Assembly (NCBI GenBank): GCA_937900045.1
Contig: CALCEB010000285.1
Span: 1 to 17,086 of the forward strand
Direction of reading: 5' to 3'
DNA length: 17,086 bases
Source of the DNA: an uncultured Acidobacteriota bacterium
Lineage (GTDB): Bacteria; Acidobacteriota; Terriglobia; UBA7540
A program made the position numbers and the translations under genes. The first letter of the stretch is position 1. Each line of letters starts with the position of its first letter. Positions 6,040 to 14,955 of this stretch are shown piece by piece. The notes under the pieces are model-generated. The model was given only the letters and a program-made list of their open reading frames with translations, did not search any database and was not told the origin of the DNA.

Positions 6040-7563
6040 ATGTTGATACGCAAATTTTCCTGCAGCGGTCTGCTGGTTCTGCTCAACCTGCTATTCCTCT
6101 GTCTCCGCTGCACTGCGGCGCAGATGCCGAGGACCTATTCGCAGCCATCTCAACAGCCGCATCCTTCCACGCGACAACCGGGCACCATGCAATCAACTCC
6201 AACTCAGGCAACCACGGCTCAGGCTCCCGGACGAGTCTTCACCGTTCAAGAGGCTGTGGATTTCGCTCTGGCCAACTACCCGGCCGTCCGTGCCTCTCTT
6301 GAAACCTATAACGCGGCAAAGGTCAGCGTCCGTCTGGCCAGGACCGATTATTTACCTCGCGTGGACGCCCTCTGGCAAGGAGATCGTGGCACGCGCAATA
6401 GCGTTCTGGGTGTGCTGCTGCCGCAATTCCCAACCGTAATGTCAAGCACGCAGGGAACTGTCCTGAAGCCATCGGATCGCGCTTTCTGGGTGAGTGGAAT
6501 GGGTGTGCTGTTCACCTGGGAGCCGTTCGATTTTGGCTATCGGCGCTCCAAAGTCAGGTCCTCGGAAGCGACGGAAAACCGGACGGGCGCGCAGATCACT
6601 TTGACGCAGTTGGGTGTGGCATCAGCAGTGGCGGACGCATCTTTGGCGGTCCTGGCCGATGCGCAGCGGGTGAGAGCGTCGCAGGCCGACGTGGATCGAA
6701 GAACCGTGTTTGCCAAATCGGTCCACGCGCTGGTGGACGCCCACATCCGGCCGGGCGCCGATGCCTCCCGCGCCGATGCAGAGCTGGCCGCGGCCCGAAC
6801 CCAACTGATTCAAGCCCAGGAGACCCACGAGGTCGCCCGCGCGGCGCTTGCGGAGATACTGGGGATCGCAGGGACGCCGGTTGACATTAAACCGGGGCCG
6901 TTCTTGCAGATTCCTCCGGAGCAGACCTGGACCGGGATGCCTGTTGCCAATCATCCGGCTGTGTTCGTGGAGCAAAAGAGAATTCAAGAGGTCCAATCCA
7001 GAATTAGCGTGCTGAACCACTCGTATTACCCTCACTTCACTTTGGAAGGACTGAGTTCAGCCCGGGGCAGCGGAGCGAACTCAAACGGCACGGCGGCGTC
7101 CGGGTTCAACGGCCTTGGCGCTGACGAGGCTCACAACTGGGAGGCCGGCCTTACCGTATCGCTTCCTCTGTTTGATTATTTGTCCATTCGCGAACGCAAG
7201 AAAATTGAGATTGCCAATCGCCGCCGCGAAAAAGCTCTTTACGACCAAACCGTCCAAAATGTTACCGGCCAACTGGAGAGGGAGCGCACCATTCTGGACG
7301 GCGCCCGGCGCGCGGCGGAAAACACGCCGATCGAGCTCAGAGCTTCGCAGGATAGCGAGGCGCAGGCCCGCGCCCGCTTCCGGGCCGGGGTAGGAACCAT
7401 TGTTGACGTGGCGGAAGCACAACGTCTGCTGGTGCAGGCGGAAATTGACGACTCGCTCGCCCGACTGAGTATCTGGCGGGCCTTGGCGGACCTGGCTGCG
7501 GCAGAGGGCGACGTCCATCCCTTCCTCAATCTCGCCGCCAGCATTCCAACGGGAGCTCCATAA
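6040..7563 (+). CDS. TolC-family outer-membrane efflux channel
   Basis: The 507-residue product is an outer membrane factor of a tripartite efflux pump: a trimeric channel that spans the outer membrane and periplasm. It starts with a signal peptide (MLIRKFSCSG then a leucine-rich core, likely cut after CTAA near residue 27). A low-complexity Ser/Thr/Gln-rich stretch follows to about 62. Then comes the first OEP repeat, starting FTVQEAVDFALANYPAVRAS, with FTWEPFDFGYRRSKVRSSEA and long alpha-helical stretches. The second repeat holds NWEAGLTVSLPLFDY, followed by helices with ERERTILDGARRAAENTPIE and ARFRAGVGTIVDVAEAQRLL, hallmarks of TolC-like proteins. GGAGA near 6027 is a plausible ribosome site for the ATG at 6040. 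It is the first gene of the efflux block and only 3 bases separate it from the pump gene, so the two are almost certainly co-translated. The substrate is not readable from sequence. Confidence 0.92.
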   Translation: MLIRKFSCSGLLVLLNLLFLCLRCTAAQMPRTYSQPSQQPHPSTRQPGTMQSTPTQATTAQAPGRVFTVQEAVDFALANYPAVRASLETYNAAKVSVRLARTDYLPRVDALWQGDRGTRNSVLGVLLPQFPTVMSSTQGTVLKPSDRAFWVSGMGVLFTWEPFDFGYRRSKVRSSEATENRTGAQITLTQLGVASAVADASLAVLADAQRVRASQADVDRRTVFAKSVHALVDAHIRPGADASRADAELAAARTQLIQAQETHEVARAALAEILGIAGTPVDIKPGPFLQIPPEQTWTGMPVANHPAVFVEQKRIQEVQSRISVLNHSYYPHFTLEGLSSARGSGANSNGTAASGFNGLGADEAHNWEAGLTVSLPLFDYLSIRERKKIEIANRRREKALYDQTVQNVTGQLERERTILDGARRAAENTPIELRASQDSEAQARARFRAGVGTIVDVAEAQRLLVQAEIDDSLARLSIWRALADLAAAEGDVHPFLNLAASIPTGAP

Positions 7564-7566
7564 CCT

Positions 7567-10500
7567 ATGTGGCTTGTACACGCCGCTTTACAGCGGCCCA
7601 TTACCATTATCGTCGCAGTTCTGGGCATTTCGCTATGCTCCATCCTCGCCATCACGCGGATGCCCATTGATATCTTCCCAAACCTCAATTTGCCGGTGAT
7701 TTACGTGGCCCAGCCCTACGGCGGCATGAGCCCGGCCCAGATGGAAGGATATCTGACATACTATTACGAATATAATTTCCTCTATATTGCGGGTCTCCAG
7801 AGTGTGGAATCTAAATCCGTCGAAAATTTTGCCCTCCTGAAGCTTTCGTTTCTGCCGGGCACGGACATGAACCAGTCTTTGTCCCAGACCATTGCCTACA
7901 TCGAGCGCGCGCACGCCTACATGCCCCCTGGGACCGTTCCTCCGTTCGTGCTGCGATTCGACGCCGGCAGTGTGCCCGTGGGGTATCTCGTATTTTCAAG
8001 TAAAACGCACAGTGTGGATGAGCTTCAGGATCTGGCGCTGAACCGCGTCCGCCCGCTCTTCACCACCCTGCCCGGCGTTTCCTCGCCCGCCACTTTCGGA
8101 GGCAGCTCGCGAACCATCGTCATTCACGCTGACCGGGACAAGCTGAACAGTTATCGCATGTCCACAGGTGAAGTGGTGAAAGCGCTTCTCTCGGGAAACA
8201 TCATCGCTCCGGCGGGTGACATGCGGACTGGCGATTTGGACCGCATTACTCCCATGAACGCCGTGGTCACTGACTTCCACCGCTTAGAGGGCTTGCCGAT
8301 TCGTACCGGCGCCGGGCCAACCGTCTTCATGCACGATATCGGGTGGGTGGAAGACGGTAGCGACATTACCCTGGGTTACGCCCTGGTGAATGGCCACAGG
8401 ACCGTCTATCTTCCCGTCACCAAGCGCGCGGACGCTTCCACCTTGGCCGTGGTGAATGAAGTCAAATCCAACATGAGCCAATTCGAGAATGTTCTTCCGG
8501 CCGGCATCCATGTAACCTTCGAGTTCGATCAATCCACTTATGTGACGCATTCGCTGATTTCGCTTATCCGGGAAGGAATCCTGGGGGCCGTGCTCACCGG
8601 ACTGATGGTGTTTCTGTTCCTTCGCGAACTGCGCAGTTCTTTCATCGTCATCGCCGTCATACCCTTCTGCCTGCTGGCGGCGGTTGTGGCCTTATGGTTG
8701 TCCAACCAGTCGATCAACATCATGACGCTGGGAGGACTGGCGCTGGCTGTGGGCATCCTGGTGGACGAAATGACGGTAGAAATCGAAAACATTCATCATG
8801 TCCTTGAAGAAACGGATTCGCCGGCGGTGGCGGCGCTGACAGCGACGCGGCAGACCCTTCTGCCGCGCTTCCTGGCAATGCTTTCCATTCTGGCTGTGTT
8901 TGTGCCGTCTTTCCTGATGGTGGGCATCACGCGCTCTCTCTTTGTTCCGCTGTCCCTGGCTGTGGCCTATAGCGTGGTTGCTTCTTACTTGCTCTCCAAC
9001 TCCCTGGTACCGGTGCTGTATATCTGGCTCAACAAGCGGCTTCATTCTAACCCGGAAGAACGCGAAGGCCGCTCCAAATTTGACCGCTTTCGTGACCACT
9101 ACGCAGGCTTTATTCAGAAGCTGATGCGGGGAGGCGGAGTTCTGGTAGGAGTGTATTTGTTTGTGGCGGTTCTGATGATTGCCTTGCTGACCCCGCAACT
9201 GGGCCGTGAAATCTTCCCGCACGTACCTGAAAACCAGTTCCAACTCCGGCTGCGGGCGCCCGCAGGTACGCGCATTGAGGCGACCGAGGCGATAGCCTTG
9301 AAGACATTGGATGAGATCAAGAAGCTGGCCGGACCTGGAAACGTGGAAATCAGCATTGGCTACGTGGGCACTTACGCTCCGAGCTATCCCGTTAATCTGA
9401 TTTACCTGTGGACCAGCGGTCCTCAGGAAGCCGTCCTGCGAGTACAACTAAAGAAGAGCGCAAACATTCGCGTCACACCTTTACAGGAGGAGCTGCGAGG
9501 GGTTCTTGCCCGTGATTTCCCGGACACTTCGTTTACCTTTGAATCCGGCGACATCGTGAGCCAGATTATGGATTTTGGTTCACCAACGCCGATCGAAGTC
9601 GCGATTCACGGCCCCAAGATGAGCGCCAACCATGCCTACGCGGAAAAGGTGCGGGCCGAAATGAACCAAATCAAATCCCTCCGCGACGTGCATTATGGCC
9701 AGCCCCTGGAATACCCCAGTCTGAATGTGGACATCGACCGGGTGCGGGCAGGCCAACTCGGCGTCACGGTTCAACAAATTGCCCAGTCAGTGGAAACGGC
9801 TACATGGTCCAGCCGCTTTGTGTCCCGGAATTTCTGGCAGGACCCCGAAACTGGAATCGGCTATCAGGTGCAGGTGGAGGTTCCACAGTCACAGATGAGA
9901 TCTCTGAATGATCTTTCGAGCATCCCGCTGATGCAGGGTGGGCCCGCGAATCACCCCAACCTGGGCGATGTCGCGCATCTTTCCTATGGCACGGTGACCG
10001 GCGAATATGACCGTTACGACATGGAACGCATGATCTCCTTGACCGCCAACGTGGAGGGCGAAGATCTGGGGCGTGCGGCTGACCAGGTGGACGCGGCCAT
10101 CCAGCGAGCCGGGACTCCACCGCGGGGCGTCGCCGTTCACGTGCGCGGCCAAGTGGCGCCCATGCGCCAGACATTGCGCAACCTGGGCCTGGGCCTGGGC
10201 TTTGCGATTGTGGTCATCTTCCTTTTGCTCGCTGCAAACTTCCAATCCATACGGCTCGCCTTGGTTGTAATCTCCACCACGCCCGCGGTGGTCTGTGGCG
10301 TCATCCTTGCGCTGCTTGTAACCGGAACCACCATGAACCTGCAATCTTTCATGGGTGCAATCATGGCTCTGGGCGTGTCGGTGGCGAATTCCATTCTTTT
10401 GGTGACGTTCGCAGAGGAGCATCGCCGGGCCGGGGCTTCTGCAGCGGAAGCAGCCGTTTACGGCGGTAAGACCCGGCTGCGACCCATCCTGATGACCAGC

Positions 10501-10725
10501 CTGGCAATGATTGCCGGCATGATTCCGATGGCATTGGCTTGGGGAGAAGGTTCCCACCAGACGGCGCCCTTGGGAAGGGCAGTGATGGGTGGCTTGATGG
10601 CCTCGACCGTGGCCACCCTTCTGATTTTGCCTGCCGTATTTTCTCTGGCCCAAGGACGGGCATCCACAGAATCGGCGTCGCTTGATCCCTCCGATCCTCA
10701 CAGCCAGTACTCAGCGACGAATTAG
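7567..10725 (+). CDS. RND-family inner-membrane efflux pump
   Basis: At 1052 residues the protein has the full length of an AcrB/MexB-type resistance-nodulation-division pump, which drives export with the proton gradient. An N-terminal membrane helix is followed by TRMPIDIFPNLNLPVIYVAQ, the usual first porter segment. The first helix bundle lies at about 330-480 with GGLALAVGILVDEMTVEIEN, and the second porter half begins near 540 with LGREIFPHVPENQFQLRLRA. The second helix bundle is at about 870-1030 with ALGVSVANSILLVTFAEEHR and RLRPILMTSLAMIAGMIPMA. By eye alignment with AcrB, Asp407 is kept as D400, Asp408 is E401, Arg971 is R972, but Lys940 is A940. The classical proton relay is therefore altered, although the 'VAN' form seems to define a known but little-studied subgroup. 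It lacks the CusA-type metal pump motif in TM4, so export of organic compounds is likelier than metals. It lies between its channel and adaptor genes. Confidence 0.95.
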   Translation: MWLVHAALQRPITIIVAVLGISLCSILAITRMPIDIFPNLNLPVIYVAQPYGGMSPAQMEGYLTYYYEYNFLYIAGLQSVESKSVENFALLKLSFLPGTDMNQSLSQTIAYIERAHAYMPPGTVPPFVLRFDAGSVPVGYLVFSSKTHSVDELQDLALNRVRPLFTTLPGVSSPATFGGSSRTIVIHADRDKLNSYRMSTGEVVKALLSGNIIAPAGDMRTGDLDRITPMNAVVTDFHRLEGLPIRTGAGPTVFMHDIGWVEDGSDITLGYALVNGHRTVYLPVTKRADASTLAVVNEVKSNMSQFENVLPAGIHVTFEFDQSTYVTHSLISLIREGILGAVLTGLMVFLFLRELRSSFIVIAVIPFCLLAAVVALWLSNQSINIMTLGGLALAVGILVDEMTVEIENIHHVLEETDSPAVAALTATRQTLLPRFLAMLSILAVFVPSFLMVGITRSLFVPLSLAVAYSVVASYLLSNSLVPVLYIWLNKRLHSNPEEREGRSKFDRFRDHYAGFIQKLMRGGGVLVGVYLFVAVLMIALLTPQLGREIFPHVPENQFQLRLRAPAGTRIEATEAIALKTLDEIKKLAGPGNVEISIGYVGTYAPSYPVNLIYLWTSGPQEAVLRVQLKKSANIRVTPLQEELRGVLARDFPDTSFTFESGDIVSQIMDFGSPTPIEVAIHGPKMSANHAYAEKVRAEMNQIKSLRDVHYGQPLEYPSLNVDIDRVRAGQLGVTVQQIAQSVETATWSSRFVSRNFWQDPETGIGYQVQVEVPQSQMRSLNDLSSIPLMQGGPANHPNLGDVAHLSYGTVTGEYDRYDMERMISLTANVEGEDLGRAADQVDAAIQRAGTPPRGVAVHVRGQVAPMRQTLRNLGLGLGFAIVVIFLLLAANFQSIRLALVVISTTPAVVCGVILALLVTGTTMNLQSFMGAIMALGVSVANSILLVTFAEEHRRAGASAAEAAVYGGKTRLRPILMTSLAMIAGMIPMALAWGEGSHQTAPLGRAVMGGLMASTVATLLILPAVFSLAQGRASTESASLDPSDPHSQYSATN

Positions 10726-10796
10726 GACCGTAGGGTGAATAGTAGCAAACATTGCAGCACGTTGGACCATGGGGTTCTTCCAGAGGAGAAAAAATC

Positions 10797-12008
10797 ATGA
10801 AACACTGTCACGTTATCCCGCACCCAGGGCAGATTCGCAATTCGGTTCTGGCGACTCTTGCCGGAGCCGCCATCCTCGCCTTCTGCTTTGTGGCCGCTGG
10901 TTGCAATTCGGGAAACGGTCGAGTATCCGCGGCGACGAATCCTGCCACAAGCATCATCGCGACAATTGATACCACCCGAGTGGTTTCGCAGGAACTAAAT
11001 ATCACGGTTTCACTGCCTGGCGAACTGCAGCCCTATGAAGAAGTGGCCATTTACCCCAAGGTTACCGGGTTTGTGCAGTGGATGGGCGTGGACCGCGGCT
11101 CGCGCGTGAAGCAAGGACAACTTCTGGCACGCTTGGTGGCGCCGGAAATCGTTGCTCAGAAAGCAGAGGCCCAGGCGAAATTGCAGAGCGCAGTGAGCAG
11201 CCGCATTGCGTCCGAGGCCAAACTAGCTTCGGACGAAGGCACCTATGACCGGCTGAAGGTGGCCGCAACCACGCCGGGAGTGATTTCAGAAGAAGAACTG
11301 GAAGTTGCCGAAAAAATGGCGGACGCCGACCGTGCCCGGGTGAAGGCTCTGCACGATAACGCCGAGGCGGCACGGGCCACCTTGCACTCTGTCGAGGAGA
11401 TTGAAGGCTACTTGCAAGTCACCGCGCCATTCGACGGCATTATTACAAAGCGGTATGTCCACCCCGGTGCCCTGGTTGGGCCTTCCGGAGGTCCGGGCGC
11501 CCAAATGCCCATGCTTTCCGTTGAACAAGCGTCCCGCTTGCGCTTGGTCGTAGCCGTTCCGGAGCTTTATGTAGCGGGCGTGAAGGAAGGGACCAAAGTT
11601 AATTTCACGGTCCCAGCGTTTCCCGGCCGGATGTTCACGGGGACCGTGGCGCGCATTGCAGACTCATTGGACCAGAAGACCCGCACGATGCCGGTGGAGC
11701 TGGATGTGTGGAATCCGGACGGGACACTCGATGCGGGGATGTTCCCAGAGGTTTCCTGGCCTGTCCGCCGCCCGCACGCCACTCTGTTTGTTCCGCAATC
11801 CGCCGTGGCCCGAACCATGGAAGCAAATTTCGTGGTCCGGGTGCGTGGCGGGAAAACCGAATGGGTGGACGTCAAGCAAGGGGCTAACTCCGGCAACCTG
11901 ACAGAGGTTTTCGGCGACCTTCATGAGGGTGATGAAGTTGCGTTGAATGGCTCCGAGGAGCTCCGCCCGGATACAACCGTGACGCCGCATCTGGTAAACT
12001 TGAGGTAA
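10797..12008 (+). CDS. Periplasmic adaptor (membrane-fusion) lipoprotein of the RND pump
   Basis: This 403-residue HlyD/AcrA-type protein joins the inner-membrane pump to the outer-membrane channel. I chose the ATG at 10797 because AGAGGAG lies 8 bases before it; an in-frame ATG at 10752 has no such site. A lipoprotein signal ends in the lipobox VAAGC, so Cys36 would be lipidated. After a disordered linker, the barrel-sandwich (lipoyl-like) half-motif VAIYPKVTGFVQWMGVDRGS begins near residue 82. A coiled-coil hairpin rich in Ala, Glu and Lys (AQKAEAQAKLQSAVSSRIAS through EELEVAEKMADADRARVKAL) follows, then the second lipoyl half with VTAPFDGIITKRYVHPGALV. The beta-barrel segment includes FTGTVARIADSLDQKTRTMP, and a membrane-proximal domain closes the protein. 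It starts 71 bases after the pump gene and is followed after 48 bases by the sensor kinase gene. Confidence 0.93.
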   Translation: MKHCHVIPHPGQIRNSVLATLAGAAILAFCFVAAGCNSGNGRVSAATNPATSIIATIDTTRVVSQELNITVSLPGELQPYEEVAIYPKVTGFVQWMGVDRGSRVKQGQLLARLVAPEIVAQKAEAQAKLQSAVSSRIASEAKLASDEGTYDRLKVAATTPGVISEEELEVAEKMADADRARVKALHDNAEAARATLHSVEEIEGYLQVTAPFDGIITKRYVHPGALVGPSGGPGAQMPMLSVEQASRLRLVVAVPELYVAGVKEGTKVNFTVPAFPGRMFTGTVARIADSLDQKTRTMPVELDVWNPDGTLDAGMFPEVSWPVRRPHATLFVPQSAVARTMEANFVVRVRGGKTEWVDVKQGANSGNLTEVFGDLHEGDEVALNGSEELRPDTTVTPHLVNLR

Positions 12009-12056
12009 CCGGTATCAGCCCACAAGCTTGGATATGCTGAAGGGTGATTTTCCCAA

Positions 12057-13922
12057 ATGGTGACTTTCCAAGAACGCGAGAATAACCCTATTCTCAGTTC
12101 GTTGAGGCGATCGGCGAACCGGCCCACTTTCTTAGGTCTTTTGGTTGCAGTGATGGCCTCGATCCTGATTCTGCTGGCCTATCTGCAGGTTCGTTGGAGC
12201 CAGGAAGTGAGCCAGGCGGAACGCCAGCGGTTGCGGGCCGGATTGCAGGTATCCATCCATCAGTTCAACCGTGATCTTTCCAGCCAATTGATGGCGCTTT
12301 GCCGTGCCTTCCAGACTCCCGCCGCAAAATCTTCCAAATTGGCGCTCGATGATATCGCAGATCACTTTGGGGATTGGCGGCGGATTTCGCGCCGTCCCGA
12401 TTTATTGAAAAGCGTTGGGATATGGGATGCCGAGCGGTTAAAATACGCGCGCCTGAATCCGGCTACACACCGGTTTGAAATGGCGCTTCTGCCGCTGCAA
12501 CTGCAAAACCTGGTAGATTGCCTCCCCACGTCCCGTCCCGCATTTTTGGCTTATGGCGGCTTCAGCAAGGGCGGTTCTCTGTGGGAGTTTGACGAAAGAG
12601 GTCTGGTTTTCATCCGGCGAATAGAGGCCCTGCCATCAGCGAAATCCATGAGTTCACGAAGCAGAGCATCGGGCCAATTTCTGATCTTGGAGCTAAGCCA
12701 TTCTTATCTGGCCAAAGTCATGCTCCCAGAATTTGTTCGGCGTTATTTTAGCGGGGCCGGAGGCCTGGTTTACCTCATCGAAATTCGCCAGACGGGGGTC
12801 CCGCAGCAGGTCCTCTACCGGAGCCAGTCCGATATGCCTGCGGATACCTTTGCCAATGCAGACGCCGTTGTAACCCTCTTGCACGACCTTCCTTCGCCAG
12901 CTACCGCCGCAAGCGCGTCGCAAGGCAATGGGGTGGAAGGAGCGATCCATAACCAGGAGGATGAGGAGTCCATTTCCAATGCAGAGTTCTTTGCGTCAGG
13001 ATGGCAACCGGTCATCATCCCCGTCAATACTCACCAGGAATGGAAGATGGCCGTGAAGCACCGGTCCGGCTCGGTGGCGAAGGCGGTGGAGGAGCTTCAG
13101 CGGCGGAACTTGGCGGTAGGGTTCGGCGTTCTGCTGCTGCTCGCGGCGAGCCTGGCGCTGATTTTGGTGTCGGTGCGGCGCGCGCACCGTCTGGCCCAGC
13201 TCCAGATGGACTTTGCCGCCGGAGTTTCACATGATCTGCGAACGCCTCTCACCATCATCTGTTCGGCAGCGGATAACTTGGCGGAGGGTGTGGTCACCTC
13301 GGCGCCTCAGGTGAAGTACTATGGCGCCTTGATTCGCAATGAAGGCGGGCGCTTATCCTCCATGGTGGACCAAGTGCTGGCCTTTGTGGCCCAGGCAAGT
13401 GGACGGGCACGTTATGACCTGCAGCCCCTCGAGATCGAGGGATTTATTGAACAGGTTCTTGCCGATTCACGAACCGTGATTGAGGCTTCTGGCCTCAGCC
13501 TCGAAAAGCACATCCATCCGGGCCTGCCGCTGGTCCGTGCGGATGCCGTGGCGCTTGCCCAGTGTGTACAGAACCTCATCAGCAATGCCGCAAAATATGG
13601 GGCCGGCGGCGGTTGGATGGGTCTGCGAGCGGAGAGCCGCCCAACACCAGGGGGAGAGGAAATTCAATTGACGGTTGAAGACCACGGCCCGGGCATTGCC
13701 CCGGCTGTTCTCCCCCACATCTTTGAGCCCTTCTATCGCGGCCAAGTCGCAACCTCTATCCAGGCCCGCGGAACAGGCATCGGTCTGAGTCTGGCCAAAG
13801 ATATCGCCGGCGCAATGGGCGGAAGCTTAACCGTATGGAGCGAGCCCGGCAAAGGCAGCTCGTTCACTTTGCACCTTCCGGCGGTGGAAAAATGTGAACA
13901 TGGACTGGCAAAACCGGCGTAA
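12057..13922 (+). CDS. Membrane sensor histidine kinase
   Basis: The 621-residue protein is a bacterial two-component sensor. TM1 is at about 25-43 and TM2 at about 352-373, framing some 300 periplasmic residues whose fold I cannot name. No HAMP domain is evident: only 18 residues separate TM2 from the phospho-acceptor His392 in the H-box FAAGVSHDLRTPLTII. The ATPase domain follows with the N-box NLISNAAKYG, the G1 box EDHGPGIAP, the F-box IFEPFYRG and the G2 box RGTGIGLSLAKDIAG, so all boxes needed for activity are present. AAGGGTG at 12040-12046 precedes the ATG by 10 bases. The gene is 48 bases after the adaptor gene, suggesting co-transcription with the pump. The likeliest partner is the response regulator downstream, and the likeliest role is sensing a compound or stress handled by the pump; both are inference from position. 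Confidence 0.93.
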   Translation: MVTFQERENNPILSSLRRSANRPTFLGLLVAVMASILILLAYLQVRWSQEVSQAERQRLRAGLQVSIHQFNRDLSSQLMALCRAFQTPAAKSSKLALDDIADHFGDWRRISRRPDLLKSVGIWDAERLKYARLNPATHRFEMALLPLQLQNLVDCLPTSRPAFLAYGGFSKGGSLWEFDERGLVFIRRIEALPSAKSMSSRSRASGQFLILELSHSYLAKVMLPEFVRRYFSGAGGLVYLIEIRQTGVPQQVLYRSQSDMPADTFANADAVVTLLHDLPSPATAASASQGNGVEGAIHNQEDEESISNAEFFASGWQPVIIPVNTHQEWKMAVKHRSGSVAKAVEELQRRNLAVGFGVLLLLAASLALILVSVRRAHRLAQLQMDFAAGVSHDLRTPLTIICSAADNLAEGVVTSAPQVKYYGALIRNEGGRLSSMVDQVLAFVAQASGRARYDLQPLEIEGFIEQVLADSRTVIEASGLSLEKHIHPGLPLVRADAVALAQCVQNLISNAAKYGAGGGWMGLRAESRPTPGGEEIQLTVEDHGPGIAPAVLPHIFEPFYRGQVATSIQARGTGIGLSLAKDIAGAMGGSLTVWSEPGKGSSFTLHLPAVEKCEHGLAKPA

Positions 13923-14015
13923 CTGGCAGGATGAAAATCTTCCGTGATCATCCGGAACGTAGCGGCAGTCAGTAAGGGTCCAAAATTAAGACGGCTCCAA
14001 CCTTGCAGGCAAATT

Positions 14016-14033
14016 CCGGCGCCGCAGCGCCGG
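14016..14033. other. GC-rich hairpin between kinase and regulator genes
   Basis: CCGGCGC and GCGCCGG pair perfectly over 7 bp around a CGCA loop, 65 bases before the likely start of the response regulator. There is no T run after it. It could slow or partly end transcription or stabilise the upstream message; nothing else supports a particular role. Confidence 0.35.
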
Positions 14034-14097
14034 GCGATGTCACTTCAATTTGCTATTTTCGATGGAAAACAGCTCTGCGCCATGTCGTTCTCAATCA

Positions 14098-14787
14098 ATG
14101 ATGCGCAACAAAATCCTGCTGGTCGAAGATGAGCCCGGTCTGGTAACGGTATTAAAGGACCGGCTCGAGAGCGAGGGATATGCCGTCGAGACCGCGGCCG
14201 ACGGCGTCGAAGGATTTGACAAAGCAGCCACCGGACTCTTTGACCTGATCCTGCTGGATGTGATGCTACCGCTCAAGAACGGAATCGACGTTTGCCGCGA
14301 TCTGCGCCAACATAATCTGACCATTCCTATCCTGATGCTGACAGCTCGCGGAAAAACCATCGATAAAGTACTGGGACTCAAGATCGGCGCAGATGATTAT
14401 CTTTCGAAGCCCTTTGACATGATGGAGCTTCTGGCTCGCTTGGAGGCGTTGCTGCGCCGGTCTCCGCAGAAAGGACCGGAAGAATCAAAGGTCTTCAGCT
14501 TCGGAAATGTCCGGGTGGACCTGAGAGGCACGGAAGTCCAGCGGGGCGGCAAGACCGTCTCACTTTCTGCCAGGGAGTTTCAGCTCTTACGATACTTCAT
14601 CGAGCACCGCCGCGCGACTCTTTCCCGAGAAGAGTTGTTGCGCGAAGTCTGGGGTTACGCCGCTATGCCCGCAACCCGCACCGTAGACGTACACGTCGCA
14701 TGGCTTCGCCAGAAGCTGGAACCAGACTCGCGCGACCCAAAATTCATTCTCACCGTGCCCGGGCTGGGATACAAGTTCGAGGCTTGA
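14098..14787 (+). CDS. OmpR/PhoB-family response regulator
   Basis: The product (229 residues from the ATG at 14098) has an N-terminal receiver domain and a C-terminal winged-helix DNA-binding domain. Receiver residues are all in place: acidic pair E10-D11 in KILLVEDEPG, phospho-acceptor D54 in LILLDVMLPLKNG, T82 in LMLTARG and K104 in DDYLSKPFD. The effector domain is recognised by VSLSAREFQLLRYFIEHRRA, LSREELLREVWGYA and TRTVDVHVAWLRQKLE, ending in the usual FILTVPGLGYKFEA. The start is uncertain: consecutive ATGs at 14098 and 14101, an ATG at 14062 and a TTG at 14050 share the frame and none has a clear ribosome site; 14098 or 14101 fits the family length best. The gene stands about 175 bases after the kinase gene, a wider gap than in most such pairs, so it may have its own promoter. 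It probably controls the upstream efflux genes. Confidence 0.94.
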   Translation: MMRNKILLVEDEPGLVTVLKDRLESEGYAVETAADGVEGFDKAATGLFDLILLDVMLPLKNGIDVCRDLRQHNLTIPILMLTARGKTIDKVLGLKIGADDYLSKPFDMMELLARLEALLRRSPQKGPEESKVFSFGNVRVDLRGTEVQRGGKTVSLSAREFQLLRYFIEHRRATLSREELLREVWGYAAMPATRTVDVHVAWLRQKLEPDSRDPKFILTVPGLGYKFEA

Positions 14788-14788
14788 T

Positions 14789-14859
14789 CCGCACTAGAAG
14801 GAGTTTGGAGTTGGCTTCCGCTCATTGAGCCGGTGCGGAAGAAATACTCCTTCGTGCGG
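14789..14859. terminator. Nested inverted repeat between convergent genes, candidate two-way terminator
   Basis: An outer stem pairs CCGCAC-GAAGGAGT (14789-14804, with a 2-base TA bulge) with ACTCCTTC-GTGCGG (14846-14859). Inside it CTTCCGC (14815-14821) pairs perfectly with GCGGAAG (14835-14841). The structure starts 2 bases after the regulator's stop codon and ends about 100 bases before the stop codon of the convergent CRTAC1 gene, the usual place for a shared terminator. No T run is present on either strand, so a Rho-independent mechanism is not demonstrated. Confidence 0.5.
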
Positions 14860-14955
14860 GGTGCTCACCCTCCTTCTCTTTTATCGTGGCAAGCCTGTTT
14901 GTTGCGGCAGGGTCCCACTCCGCAAACACCGGCTCGTAACGTCCCGCCGGATCCC

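Noticed and set aside
8692..9447. Minus-strand open frame of 251 codons
   Set aside because: It lies wholly inside the RND pump gene, which is full length and has strong family motifs; the antisense translation is rich in His, Gln and Arg, as expected for a shadow frame.
10752..10796. Earlier ATG for the adaptor protein
   Set aside because: It would put 15 extra polar residues before the lipoprotein signal and has no ribosome site; the ATG at 10797 has AGAGGAG in ideal position.
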